From: Martinezella calliandrae
Lineage (GTDB): Bacteria > Pseudomonadota > Alphaproteobacteria > Rhizobiales > Rhizobiaceae
Length of the DNA: 64,000 nucleotides
Direction: 5' to 3'
NCBI RefSeq assembly: GCF_030272695.1
Contig: NZ_JARFYN010000029.1
Location: 1 to 64,000, forward strand
Notes under the pieces: generated by a model
What the model was told of the DNA's origin: nothing
Database searches by the model: none
What the model saw: only the letters and a program-made list of their open reading frames with translations
In this document: positions 1-8,472 of the stretch, in pieces
How positions within the stretch are numbered: the first letter of the stretch is position 1
Layout of the letters: every line of letters begins with the position of its first letter
Position numbers and translations under genes: made by a program

Positions 1-217
1 TATGCCTGGCATGACCGGGCTTGATTTACATCGCCACCTCATTGCGTCTGGCGAACGCATTCCGACCGTTCTGATCACCGCCCATCCGAACGAAAGCACT
101 CGGGCGGGGCAGTCCGGCCCGGGGATCATCGGCTACCTTTTGAAGCCATTTGGCGAGCAGGACCTGCTTGATTGCATACGTTCAGCGCTTCCGCCTGGCC
201 GCTCAGCTGGTTCATGA
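1..217 (+). CDS. Response regulator receiver domain, 3' part (cut by window edge)
   Basis: This is the C-terminal part of a CheY/FixJ-like receiver domain, which takes a phosphoryl group from a sensor kinase. The visible part opens with MPGMTGLDL, the stretch that follows the phospho-acceptor Asp, so the Asp itself lies left of the window. Further on come the conserved Thr in ITAHP and the Lys in LLKPFGE. The protein ends about 15 residues after that helix with no DNA-binding domain, so it is probably a single-domain regulator. The ATG at position 2 is internal to the domain and is not the true start. The partner kinase is not visible. Confidence 0.85.
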   Translation, partial: MPGMTGLDLHRHLIASGERIPTVLITAHPNESTRAGQSGPGIIGYLLKPFGEQDLLDCIRSALPPGRSAGS

Positions 218-749
218 CAGGGAACGCAACCCCAGTCGCACAGGTCGCATTGCTCCCACGAATGAGCGCCCGCCGATATTCTAATTTTAATCGCTGCTGT
301 CGTGGCGTATCTAGAGCAAGGTGAACTGAAATGCAGCACCGCGAGGCGCATTCGCTCTTGTGCGCAGTCGCCGACATGGGGCTCGCCGCCGTGCGCGCAT
401 TCACTGCATCCAATATTTCGGCTGTTGCCGTATCCGGGCGTCCGGAATTGAACGGCGGTTGGGGGGCATATTCCAGGCCCAACTGCACGATTTCCGCAAC
501 ACGCTATCCGCAGCCTTCTTCGCGGACTGGATCGCAATCACTCAGCGTAGAAGCGTTCAAGCCTTATATATACGGTCCAAGCTCCGGCGGCACATCGGCC
601 TTACGCTGGCGCCGCGCACAGCCCGGTTGGTCAGCGCAATGCTGACGACCTGAATTGCTCCTGACCACTCCGAGCCTGCCAATCCGGCCGAAAGATGATG
701 GCGGCTGAGTCGCTTTACGCCCGGCGGACCCGTCGACGGGGGAGACATT
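218..749. other. Intergenic region without a recognisable gene
   Basis: Open frames exist on both strands, but none resembles a known family or has a convincing ribosome site. The stretch contains one copy (660-681) of a 22-bp sequence that recurs inverted at 8129-8150. Confidence 0.5.
660..681 (+). repeat. 22-bp repeat, left copy (inverted relative to 8129-8150)
   Basis: The sequence starts CCTGACCACT and ends GAGCCTGCCA. Its exact reverse complement is at 8129-8150. The two copies bracket the whole LacI/ABC/GH32 sugar locus. The right copy directly follows an IS6-type transposase remnant, so the repeat may be an insertion-sequence end. That origin is inference. Confidence 0.6.
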
Positions 750-1820
750 TCAGCGCAGCCGCTCGCCCTTCTGGCCAAACACGCGCAAATCCGCAGCGGC
801 GAATCTTAGCTCCAGCCGATCTCCGGTGCGAACCGTACGCTCGTCGCCCAGTTCCACGGTAATTGTCTGCCCGGCTGTTGTATGGGCATAGGCATATGTC
901 GTGGTTCCCAGGTGCTCAACGACATCCACCGTGACCGGTAGCATCAAATCGGCGTCGGTGCGTCCTTTTAGATGTTCGGGGCGAATGCCAATCGTCACCT
1001 TTTGTCCAACCGACAATGGCGCCGACAGGCCTGCCATCGAAAGCTTTGTGCCGTCGGCGCAGCGTACCGACCGCGGTCCGCTTGCCTCCGCGTCCAGGAA
1101 ATTCATCTTCGGAGAGCCGATGAATCCCGCGACGAACAGATTGTCCGGATCGTCATAAAGTTGAAGTGGCGCGCCGACTTGCTCGATCCGTCCAGCTCGC
1201 AATACCACTATTTTGTCGGCCAGAGTCATCGCCTCGGTCTGATCATGCGTTACATAGATCATCGTATTGCCGAGTTCCATGTGAAGCTTGGCAATCTCGA
1301 CGCGCATGGACACGCGCAGCTCTGCATCGAGGTTGGAAAGCGGCTCATCAAAAAGAAAGACTTTTGGATTGCGGACAATGGCGCGGCCGATGGCAACACG
1401 TTGGCGCTGACCGCCCGAAAGCTGGCTTGGTCGCCGCTCGAGCAAATGGGTGAGTTGGAGGATGGCGGCGGCTGCCGTGACGCGATTGTGGATGTCGCCC
1501 TTTTTTTCTCCCGCCATTTTGAGGCTGAAACCCATGTTCTCAGCAACCGTCATGTGAGGGTAAAGCGCGTAGGACTGGAAAACCATTGCGATACCGCGCT
1601 GCACGGGATCGACCTCGTTCACCAGGTCACGATCGATGAAAAGTTCGCCGCGCGAGACGCTCTCGAGGCCGGCGATCATACGCAGCAATGTGGATTTGCC
1701 ACAGCCGGAAGGACCAACCAGGACGCAAAATTCGCCGTGATCGATGGTCAGATCGAGATCCTTGATGATATCGACCTGTCCGAACGACTTGCAAATATGT
1801 TTGAGTTCGACCTCGGCCAT
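750..1820 (-). CDS. Sugar ABC transporter ATP-binding protein (MalK/UgpC type)
   Basis: This 356-residue ATPase should energise the two permeases encoded upstream. Visible motifs are Walker A (GPSGCGKST, near residue 37), the signature LSGGQRQRV, Walker B (VFLFDEPLSNLD) and the switch His (YVTHDQTEA). A C-terminal TOBE/MalK regulatory region of about 120 residues follows, which is normal for the CUT1 family. It is the last gene of a minus-strand operon, after the GH32 gene (2 bp gap). The ATG at 1820 is the natural start. The substrate is inferred from the adjacent fructosidase, not from the ATPase. Confidence 0.93.
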   Translation of the reverse strand: MAEVELKHICKSFGQVDIIKDLDLTIDHGEFCVLVGPSGCGKSTLLRMIAGLESVSRGELFIDRDLVNEVDPVQRGIAMVFQSYALYPHMTVAENMGFSLKMAGEKKGDIHNRVTAAAAILQLTHLLERRPSQLSGGQRQRVAIGRAIVRNPKVFLFDEPLSNLDAELRVSMRVEIAKLHMELGNTMIYVTHDQTEAMTLADKIVVLRAGRIEQVGAPLQLYDDPDNLFVAGFIGSPKMNFLDAEASGPRSVRCADGTKLSMAGLSAPLSVGQKVTIGIRPEHLKGRTDADLMLPVTVDVVEHLGTTTYAYAHTTAGQTITVELGDERTVRTGDRLELRFAAADLRVFGQKGERLR

Positions 1821-1822
1821 TG

Positions 1823-3535
1823 TTAACCCCCTACACGTCCGTCGTTTTCTTGATAGTGAATAAACGTCTTTGCGGCACGCAGCTCGTAGGCTTCGAAGGT
1901 GCCGCTGGCGTCATCGCCACTGGAGGTCATCCGGACGATGCGTATCGGTACCGCGCTGTCGAATCTTTTCGTGCAGCAATGCGCACCGCCATCCGCGAAG
2001 ATCTCCAGCAGACCCCGATCGATGAGGATGCGCACATCGTTGATCCGACCGGTATGTCGCAGGTATCTCGGGGTTACGCGGTTTCCGGCGTTGAAGTGGA
2101 GCTCCATTTCGACGCCGTCATATGTTAGGCGAAGGCCGAATTCCGGATGAACGAACTCGATCTCGAAGCCAACGCCATCGATATTGTCCAGGCGGATGTC
2201 GGCCAGCCCGTTCGGCAATTCGAGCGTCGTGAAAGTCGCGAGCGGCCCCTGGGCGAGAAGGTTGGTGCGAAGCCCGTCAACCGCGGCGGCCGGTGGCGTG
2301 CGCAGTCTTGTCCCGTCGAAGGATATTGTGCGCGGAAAGGTCATGGCGCTTGGGAAGTCTAGTTCCTTGAATACATCGGCCCAATTGGCCGCCCACGCGA
2401 TCGCGAGGGGACCTCTCGCTTGCGAGATCGCCTGGAAGGCATAGGCATCCGTTCCGAAATCCATTTCGAAGCGTCTTGTATCAAGGAGCCGATCCCCTTG
2501 GAGGCGCCCGACGACGCCGAAGGAAAGGTGGCGGCGGAGCGTCGTTTTGTCACGCATGCCGATGATGCCGAAGATCAACAGATGAAGCCCTTCGCCCGCT
2601 CCATGCAAGGGGATGAGACAAGGGCATTCGAGCGGCAGCGATCCGCCGATCGTTTCCCGGTAGAATATGCCGACATACCGCCAGTCCGACGCGGCGTCTT
2701 CCGCTGTCGTTTCGTAGAGGTAAATAACCCCGCCTGCCTTGTCGGCCCCGCCGAGAAGAAGTTTCCATCGGCCGTCATCACCCTTAAAGACATATGCGTC
2801 GCGATTGTCGCGGACAGCGTCTGGCTCCGGTGGGCGATCCTGAATGATGGTCTGGGGCGCTCCGGCCGTGATCCAGTCCCGGCTGAGCACGGTCTTCTGC
2901 CATTCCCAGTTTGGCAAGCGGTCGTCCTCGCGATCCGTGTAGAATGCGCGGAGCGAGCCGTCGGGCATCGGTACGGCCGAGCCGGAGAAAACGCCGCCGG
3001 TCATTTGCCGATCAGCGAGCAGTTCTTTGTCTGGGCTCAGGAAGATCGGATAATGCACCCAATCAATCAGGTTGTCCGTGGCTGCATGCCCCCAATGCAT
3101 CGCGCTCCAGCGTCGTGCATGCGGGTAGTGCTGGTAGAATAAGTGCAAACGATCACCCTGCAGGGACATGCCGTTCGGATCGTTCATCCAGCCGAAAGGT
3201 GGTTTGAGGTGGCAAAGGAAGCGATCGCACGCCGGTGCATTCCGGGCCGTGGTGAAAAGGACCGTTATGCCCTCTGTTGCGACCCGTTCACGCCTGAAGA
3301 CATATGCCAGTGAAACCTCGGTGTCGGATTCGTCCCACTCGATCGTGGCCGGTCCAAAAAGCGCGGCGACATGAAGTTGGAAGTCATGCGTAGGGCCAGC
3401 GTCGAGACAATGTGTCCCATCCGAAGCACGGACGCAGACTGAGGATGTTTCCACGCGATTTCCGTCGCCGGAAAGCGGGCGTTGCCAAAGATGGAGCGTA
3501 AGGGCTCCCGCTTGCAAGATCTTGAGCTTAATCAT
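1823..3535 (-). CDS. Glycoside hydrolase family 32 (fructosidase/sucrose hydrolase-like)
   Basis: The 570-residue protein has no signal peptide, so it should act in the cytoplasm on imported fructosides such as sucrose or short fructans. GH32 landmarks are present. WMNDPNG, near residue 116, holds the nucleophile Asp. LPLECPC holds the acid/base Glu. The usual RDP motif reads RDA (NRDAYVF): the transition-state Asp is kept but the Pro is not. A C-terminal beta-sandwich with EIFADGG is typical of the family. The gene lies between permease and ATPase genes, so uptake and hydrolysis are coupled. Whether it is an invertase, a levanase-type enzyme or another fructosidase cannot be decided from sequence. 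Confidence 0.9.
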   Translation of the reverse strand: MIKLKILQAGALTLHLWQRPLSGDGNRVETSSVCVRASDGTHCLDAGPTHDFQLHVAALFGPATIEWDESDTEVSLAYVFRRERVATEGITVLFTTARNAPACDRFLCHLKPPFGWMNDPNGMSLQGDRLHLFYQHYPHARRWSAMHWGHAATDNLIDWVHYPIFLSPDKELLADRQMTGGVFSGSAVPMPDGSLRAFYTDREDDRLPNWEWQKTVLSRDWITAGAPQTIIQDRPPEPDAVRDNRDAYVFKGDDGRWKLLLGGADKAGGVIYLYETTAEDAASDWRYVGIFYRETIGGSLPLECPCLIPLHGAGEGLHLLIFGIIGMRDKTTLRRHLSFGVVGRLQGDRLLDTRRFEMDFGTDAYAFQAISQARGPLAIAWAANWADVFKELDFPSAMTFPRTISFDGTRLRTPPAAAVDGLRTNLLAQGPLATFTTLELPNGLADIRLDNIDGVGFEIEFVHPEFGLRLTYDGVEMELHFNAGNRVTPRYLRHTGRINDVRILIDRGLLEIFADGGAHCCTKRFDSAVPIRIVRMTSSGDDASGTFEAYELRAAKTFIHYQENDGRVGG

Positions 3536-3557
3536 CTGTAGGTTCCGAAATTGAAGA

Positions 3558-4448
3558 TCAGCCCTTAACCGCGGAACCGATCATCGAGGCGACGAACCAG
3601 CGCTGAAAAAGGAGATAGAACAGGAGAACAGGCGCCATCATCATGACCGATGCAGCGAATGCGCTGTTCCAGTAGACGGTGTCGTGACCAAAATATGAGG
3701 CGATACCGACCGAGATTGGACGCGCCCAGTCTGTCTGGGTGACCATCAGGGGCCAGAGATACTGGTTCCACGACTCGATGCCCTGCAGGATAGCCACGGT
3801 TGCGAGTGCAGGTGCGCTCATTGGAAGATAAATGCGCCAGTAAATGGAGAATGGCAGAGCACCGTCTACGGTGGCTGCGTCGTAAATATCATCCGGAATC
3901 TGGATGAAGAATTGGTAGAGCAGGAATATGTAAAGCGGGCTTGCGACCGACGGCAGGATGAGCGCAGCGAAGCTGTCTGACAGACCAAGCCTGGTGATCA
4001 GGCTAAGCAGTGGCAGCACGATTGACTCTTGCGGGACGATATAGAGGCCGATGAGAGCCGACAGAAGAAGCGCGCGACCCGGAATGCGGCCGCGAGCAAG
4101 AACAAATGCGGCCATCGAGTTCACTACAATTCCCGCAGCTACCGTGATCACCAATATGATGATCGAATTGACGAGATAGCGGGCCATCGGCGTCGCGCCG
4201 GAAAAGGTGGCAATTTCCGCATAGTTGGCAAGTGATGGATTGGCGACCCAAAATGCCCTGAAGCTCCCCATATCGGCAAGGATCTGGAAACGGTCGGGTT
4301 TCAGGGATCCCACAAAGAGAGCGAGAAGGGGCGATATCACCACGGCCGCGATGATGACGACAGAAAGGGATTGTACCAATTTGATCCCATTGAAGATGGT
4401 GGTGTCGGATTGCCGCGATACTGTGCTTACGGAAAGTCGCGCCATCAT
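3558..4448 (-). CDS. Sugar ABC transporter permease (MalG type)
   Basis: This is an inner-membrane permease of 296 residues with about six hydrophobic segments. The family EAA loop is visible (DAATVDGALPFSIYWRIYLP). The open frame extends further upstream, but that part overlaps the preceding permease and reads as nonsense. The start chosen is the ATG at 4448, which overlaps the TGA of the upstream permease (ATGA), implying translational coupling. It pairs with the MalF-type permease at 4445-5374 and the ATPase at 750-1820. Confidence 0.92.
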   Translation of the reverse strand: MMARLSVSTVSRQSDTTIFNGIKLVQSLSVVIIAAVVISPLLALFVGSLKPDRFQILADMGSFRAFWVANPSLANYAEIATFSGATPMARYLVNSIIILVITVAAGIVVNSMAAFVLARGRIPGRALLLSALIGLYIVPQESIVLPLLSLITRLGLSDSFAALILPSVASPLYIFLLYQFFIQIPDDIYDAATVDGALPFSIYWRIYLPMSAPALATVAILQGIESWNQYLWPLMVTQTDWARPISVGIASYFGHDTVYWNSAFAASVMMMAPVLLFYLLFQRWFVASMIGSAVKG

Positions 4449-5374
4449 TTTTGGCCTCTCGTGGCGTAACGCTGAACGAGCGAGATGGTCAGCACGATCA
4501 AGAACAGCAGGATGGAGACGGCCGAGCCGTATCCCAAGCGTTGGTTCACGAAACCTGCAGTGAACATGTATTGCACGATGGTATCGGTGGTACCGCGCGG
4601 GCCACCCTGCGTTAGGATGTTGACCTGCACGAACAATTTGAATGCCTGGATGGTGGTGATGATCAACACGAAGACATTCGTCTGTCGCAGCCCGGGGAGG
4701 GTGACATGCCAAAAGCGGTTCCAGACATTTGCACCGTCAAGTTGGGCCGCCTCGTAAAGCGAAGCTGGGATGTTCTGAAGTCCGGCCAGATAGACGACCA
4801 TCTGAAAGCCATAAGCCTGCCAGGCGGAGAGCAGTACGATCGAAGGCATCGCCCAGTGAGGGTCGCCCAGCCAGTCAATCGGTTGGGCATGCCCGAAGGT
4901 CAGGAGGCCAACGATCTGATTGAGCGGACCGCTTGGATACTGGAACAATGTTCCCCAGACGGTGCAAACCACGGCCATTGACGTGATCGCCGGCAAGAAA
5001 AACATGCCACGGAAGAAATTCCTGAATGGCAGTTTTTGATTCAGCAGAAGCGCAAGCGCCAGCGCAAGTCCACATTGCACCGGTAGAACCATGATGGTGA
5101 AGCGGAAGACGTTCCAAATTGCGGTCCAGAAATCGCCATCGGACAGTACATTCTGGAAATTCTCAAGGCCAACGAAGCGTGTCGGGACTGGCCGGGGTAT
5201 CAAGCGCTCGTTGGTAAGCGCAAGGCGAAAAGAGCTTAAGAAGGGCGCCAACAGGAACACACTCACTAGAAGGCAGGCGGGCGCAAGCATCCCCAACTCC
5301 TGGATGTTCGCGCCATAACGTCGCCACAGCCCAGGCCGCGACCGGCTGGCATGGTGCAAAGGCAGAGTGCTCAT
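4445..5374 (-). CDS. Sugar ABC transporter permease (MalF type)
   Basis: A 309-residue inner-membrane permease with six predicted membrane segments. The EAA loop reads EAAQLDGANVWNRFWHVTLP. The ATG at 5374 is preferred over the longer frame start at 5461, because the extra residues are hydrophilic and run into a strong hairpin that follows the binding-protein gene. It forms the membrane channel with the MalG-type permease downstream and receives substrate from the binding protein at 5509-6807. Confidence 0.92.
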   Translation of the reverse strand: MSTLPLHHASRSRPGLWRRYGANIQELGMLAPACLLVSVFLLAPFLSSFRLALTNERLIPRPVPTRFVGLENFQNVLSDGDFWTAIWNVFRFTIMVLPVQCGLALALALLLNQKLPFRNFFRGMFFLPAITSMAVVCTVWGTLFQYPSGPLNQIVGLLTFGHAQPIDWLGDPHWAMPSIVLLSAWQAYGFQMVVYLAGLQNIPASLYEAAQLDGANVWNRFWHVTLPGLRQTNVFVLIITTIQAFKLFVQVNILTQGGPRGTTDTIVQYMFTAGFVNQRLGYGSAVSILLFLIVLTISLVQRYATRGQK

Positions 5375-5442
5375 CTTTTTTGTCCCATTTTTGTGAATCC
5401 TTGCGCTTTGGCCGGACTTTGCTATCGGCGATCGTCTATCGT

Positions 5443-5485
5443 CTTCCGATCCGGGCCGCACTCGTGGCGGCGCCGGATCGGGAAG
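5443..5485 (-). terminator. Intercistronic hairpin after the sugar-binding-protein gene
   Basis: The arms CTTCCGATCCGG (5443-5454) and CCGGATCGGGAAG (5473-5485) pair with one bulged base. A second inner GCCGC/GCGGC pairing closes the loop. There is no clear U-run. It probably stabilises the binding-protein mRNA and reduces read-through into the permeases, as in many binding-protein operons. Confidence 0.6.
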
Positions 5486-5508
5486 GCGCGTTCGAAAGTG
5501 GGTCGTCT

Positions 5509-6807
5509 CTATTTGCCGAAAGGCGGATAGCCGCTGTTGTCCTCGATGTCCGCGTCGATCTTCTTGGCCGCCTTCGACAATTCCGTTTTGGCGTCCGCTC
5601 CGTCGAATATGTTCGTCATGGCGATCTGGAACGCCAGTGTGATCGTAGGATATGCCGGATGTGGAGGACGTGGCACGGCGCTCTTGCTTGCCTGCTGGAA
5701 CGCAATCGCCATCGCGCCATCCTCCGCATAGAGTGGGGATTTTGCTGCGAAGCTCTTCAGTCCGGGAAACGACGAATGATCACGATAAGCGGCACGATAG
5801 GCCTCATCGCTCAGCATGAAACTCAGGAATTTGCCGGTTAGTTTCGGGTCTTGCGTCGTTTTGGAAACGGCATATATCCAGGTTCCATTCGGGCTGGCGC
5901 TCTTGGAGCCGAACTTCGGAAGCGGCAAGACGATCAAGTCGTCGCCCATGGCGGCATGGGCGTCGGCGTAGAACCAGTGCCCACCCCAAGCTAGACCGGC
6001 CATGCGCTCCTTAGCGTAGAATTGGTTCTGGCCAGCCGACTGTGGTACAACCCAGCCCTTCTTAACCCAAGAGGCCATTTCCTGCGCGACAGCAACGCAA
6101 GCGGCGCTGTCGAGCGTACCCGCAGCCTTCCAGGTCTTGCGGTCAATCAAATCGCAGCCCGCCGACAGCAATGCTGGCTCATAGGCATAGGTGATCCATT
6201 CGGTCTTTGTGCCATAGCCACGGAACAGATCGATCGGCCATTTGACGCCGCTCGCAGCAAGCTTTTGCAGCACATCTTCGAATTCTTCGCTGGTCCATGC
6301 GTCGTCGACTGAAGTTGGAATACGGATCTTCAGGCTTTCCAATTGTTTGCGACTGGCATAGATCGCGACTGTCGAGTCACTCAAGCCGGTAGCATAGAGC
6401 TTACCGTCGAGTGGGTAGGTGCCCTGAGAGATGTTCGAAGGCGTCATGTCCGATAAGACGGCGTCGTCAACGAGGCCCTTGAGAGGCTGAAGATAGCCGG
6501 ACCAGACGTAATTGGCGAGGAATGGTGCATCGAGCTCCATGATATCCGGCAAGGTATTCGCGCTGATCATCGCACCGAATTTTTCATTATAGGCGTCGTG
6601 CGGTGTGTTTATCAGATCGATCGTGGTGCCTGGATTGGCTGCTTCAAAACGCTTGGCGACATCGTTGATCGCGGTGACTTCGTAGGGGTCGCCTTGAAAC
6701 ATCAACTTGATCGATGCCGCTTCGGTTGAAAAAGCCGTGCCGAGCGCCAAGGCGAATATGCCGCCTGCCGCCGTTATTTTGAGTAAACGTTTACCTATAT
6801 AAGTCAT
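5509..6807 (-). CDS. Extracellular sugar-binding protein (ABC family 1)
   Basis: A 432-residue periplasmic solute-binding protein with an N-terminal signal peptide: basic KRLLK, a hydrophobic core and probable cleavage near TAFSTEA. The mature part has the family-1 (MalE-like) pattern: IKLMFQGDPYE near the start, then the aromatic ligand-site segments GTWIYAVSK and AYRDHSSFPGLK. It is first in the operon after the LacI regulator and should deliver a fructoside to the permeases. A perfect LacI-type palindrome lies inside its first ten codons (6783-6794). Confidence 0.92.
   Translation of the reverse strand: MTYIGKRLLKITAAGGIFALALGTAFSTEAASIKLMFQGDPYEVTAINDVAKRFEAANPGTTIDLINTPHDAYNEKFGAMISANTLPDIMELDAPFLANYVWSGYLQPLKGLVDDAVLSDMTPSNISQGTYPLDGKLYATGLSDSTVAIYASRKQLESLKIRIPTSVDDAWTSEEFEDVLQKLAASGVKWPIDLFRGYGTKTEWITYAYEPALLSAGCDLIDRKTWKAAGTLDSAACVAVAQEMASWVKKGWVVPQSAGQNQFYAKERMAGLAWGGHWFYADAHAAMGDDLIVLPLPKFGSKSASPNGTWIYAVSKTTQDPKLTGKFLSFMLSDEAYRAAYRDHSSFPGLKSFAAKSPLYAEDGAMAIAFQQASKSAVPRPPHPAYPTITLAFQIAMTNIFDGADAKTELSKAAKKIDADIEDNSGYPPFGK
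6783..6794. promoter_or_regulatory. LacI-type operator palindrome inside the binding-protein start
   Basis: GTAAACGTTTAC is a perfect 12-bp palindrome with the central CG typical of LacI-family operators. It falls in codons 5-8 of the binding-protein gene. A related copy lies upstream of the LacI gene at 7874-7889, which supports both as sites for the neighbouring regulator. Binding here could block initiation or early elongation. Confidence 0.6.
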
Positions 6808-6842
6808 TTCATCCTCCCATTGGATTTCGAGATACTGCCGGA

Positions 6843-7856
6843 TCAGGTGGAAGACCGCTCGACAAGACGGAACGGAATGCGAGCAAGGCCTTGGGGAATT
6901 GGCTTCCTCCCGGTGACGATATCGCCGGCAAATCGGCCGATTTCTCTGTGGGGTAGGGCCATCGTGGTCAGCGGTGGATCGAGACGACGGGCAATGTCGA
7001 CCTGGTTGTCGAAACTTATAATGGCGACGTCGTCGGGAATGATGCGTCCGACCCTGCGCAGGCTGTTATAGACTTCCATTGCCACACGATCGTTGCCGCA
7101 GATAATTCCATCGGGCGCCTCCGAAGCGCTAAACCAGGCTTCAATTGTTGCCTTGACAAGACTGCGTGCACGATCCGAATAAAGCGCTCCCTTGGTGGCA
7201 GGCATCAGCCAGTCATTCCGTACCGTCTCACCGCGCTCGGACATGGCTCGCCGGAAGCCGGCCGCGCGAAGGCTGCCAGCGATGAGGCCAGGGAGGTCGA
7301 GATAAGCGATGCGTTTTCGGCCGCCATCAAGCAGGAAGGTTGCCGCCTCGTATCCTGCAAATTCCTCATCGGGCACAAGGGAAGGGATCTCGCCGTGAAT
7401 GTCGAAACAATTCAACATGAGGGAGATCTGGCGACGAACCGCCTCCGGCAAGTCGATCGCTTGATGAAACATGCTGGCATAGACGATCTGCTGGGGCATG
7501 AGCCGTCTTAGTTCGTTGATGCTTTTCTCTGTATGTTCGCCGCTGTGAATGCTGGTCACGATTACGGTTAGGCCTTGGCTGCGCAGCAGATTGTCAAACT
7601 GACGAAGGATCTCCGTGGCAAACGGCTGGGTGACAAGGCCATCCGCGAGTAGGCCAACGATTGGCATCACACCTGCGCGCATTCCGCGGGCTATTTCGTT
7701 GGGTTGATAACCCATCTCGTCGGCAAGAGTGCGAATTCGCTCTCGCGTCTCTTCCGACATTCTGATGCTGTTATTGTTCAACGCGCCGGAAACCGTCTTC
7801 ACGGAAATACCCAGCTTTTCGGCGATATCGCGCAGGGAAACCGGCCGTGAGGTCAT
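6843..7856 (-). CDS. LacI-family transcriptional regulator
   Basis: A 337-residue regulator. The N-terminal helix-turn-helix (RDIAEKLGISVKTVSGALN, residues about 8-26) and hinge helix (GYQPNEIARGM) are followed by a periplasmic-binding-protein-like sensor domain. The sensor contains GIICGNDRVAMEVYNSLR, the segment typical of sugar-responsive members. It is co-oriented with the downstream transporter/GH32 operon and probably represses it in the absence of sugar. A near-palindromic operator just upstream (7874-7889) suggests autoregulation. Confidence 0.93.
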   Translation of the reverse strand: MTSRPVSLRDIAEKLGISVKTVSGALNNNSIRMSEETRERIRTLADEMGYQPNEIARGMRAGVMPIVGLLADGLVTQPFATEILRQFDNLLRSQGLTVIVTSIHSGEHTEKSINELRRLMPQQIVYASMFHQAIDLPEAVRRQISLMLNCFDIHGEIPSLVPDEEFAGYEAATFLLDGGRKRIAYLDLPGLIAGSLRAAGFRRAMSERGETVRNDWLMPATKGALYSDRARSLVKATIEAWFSASEAPDGIICGNDRVAMEVYNSLRRVGRIIPDDVAIISFDNQVDIARRLDPPLTTMALPHREIGRFAGDIVTGRKPIPQGLARIPFRLVERSST

Positions 7857-7873
7857 CTAATTACTCTGTTCAT

Positions 7874-7889
7874 GGGTTAACGTTTACCC
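7874..7889. promoter_or_regulatory. LacI-type operator upstream of the lacI-like gene
   Basis: GGGTTAACGTTTACCC is a 16-bp palindrome with one mismatch pair. Its core resembles the perfect palindrome at 6783-6794. It lies 18 bp upstream of the regulator's start codon, a suitable place for autorepression. Confidence 0.6.
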
Positions 7890-8128
7890 AATGCGCCAGA
7901 TGACCGTTTTTGTCAAGACTATTCTGAAATGATCCGTCAGGTGGCGATGAGTTGAACATTTGAAGGCTTTCCAGCTTTCACGTTTCGTATCGGGGCCGGC
8001 GATGGAAGTCGCCTGGCAGATAAATCGGGTCTTCATCGCTTTGTGTGGAGATCGGACATTTTGATCGTTATCATCATGCGCTAAGAAGCTCAGGGGTGCT
8101 GCCAGGTTAATCCAGACCAGCGCGCTTC

Positions 8129-8150
8129 TGGCAGGCTCGGAGTGGTCAGG
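8129..8150 (-). repeat. 22-bp repeat, right copy (inverted relative to 660-681)
   Basis: This is the exact reverse complement of the copy at 660-681. It lies immediately beyond the C-terminal end of an IS6-type transposase remnant on the minus strand. Confidence 0.6.
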
Positions 8151-8406
8151 CGGCCCTCCCGGCCACGCCCTTCCAATGTGCGATCGCCCTCAAGGCGATG
8201 TAAATGGACTTCGATCGCTGCGTGTTTCGAGCGGGCCGGAACGAAGAGATTTCGGACCGCGGAGAAGACGCTGACGAAACGTTGCAGCGCAGCCGGCGAG
8301 GAAACCGCCGCATCGCACGCTCCCGTTTTCGCAGAGGCACATACGAGTTTTCGACGCGGTTGTTCAGCCCCTTGTGCGATCGATGCTCGACCGTGGGCAT
8401 AATCAA
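8146..8406 (-). pseudogene. IS6-family transposase, C-terminal remnant
   Basis: The minus strand reads HRSHKGLNNRVENSYVPLRK, a C-terminal hallmark of rhizobial IS6-family DDE transposases. The family sequence continues in another frame (LQRFVSVFSAVRNLFVPARS) and then shifts back (RAIAHWKG). The fragment therefore has at least two frameshifts and lacks the N-terminal two thirds, so it cannot encode active transposase. A separate remnant holding the N-terminal part of a related transposase lies at 37333-37850. Confidence 0.8.
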
Positions 8407-8472
8407 GCGCCGTTGGGTGTGGCGGCGCGCGATGAATTTCGATAGCTCACTCGTCTAGTAAGGGGAACGACA

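Noticed and set aside
972..1826. Long plus-strand open frame (284 codons)
   Set aside because: It lies opposite the ABC ATPase gene, whose motifs are clear; the plus frame has no domain.
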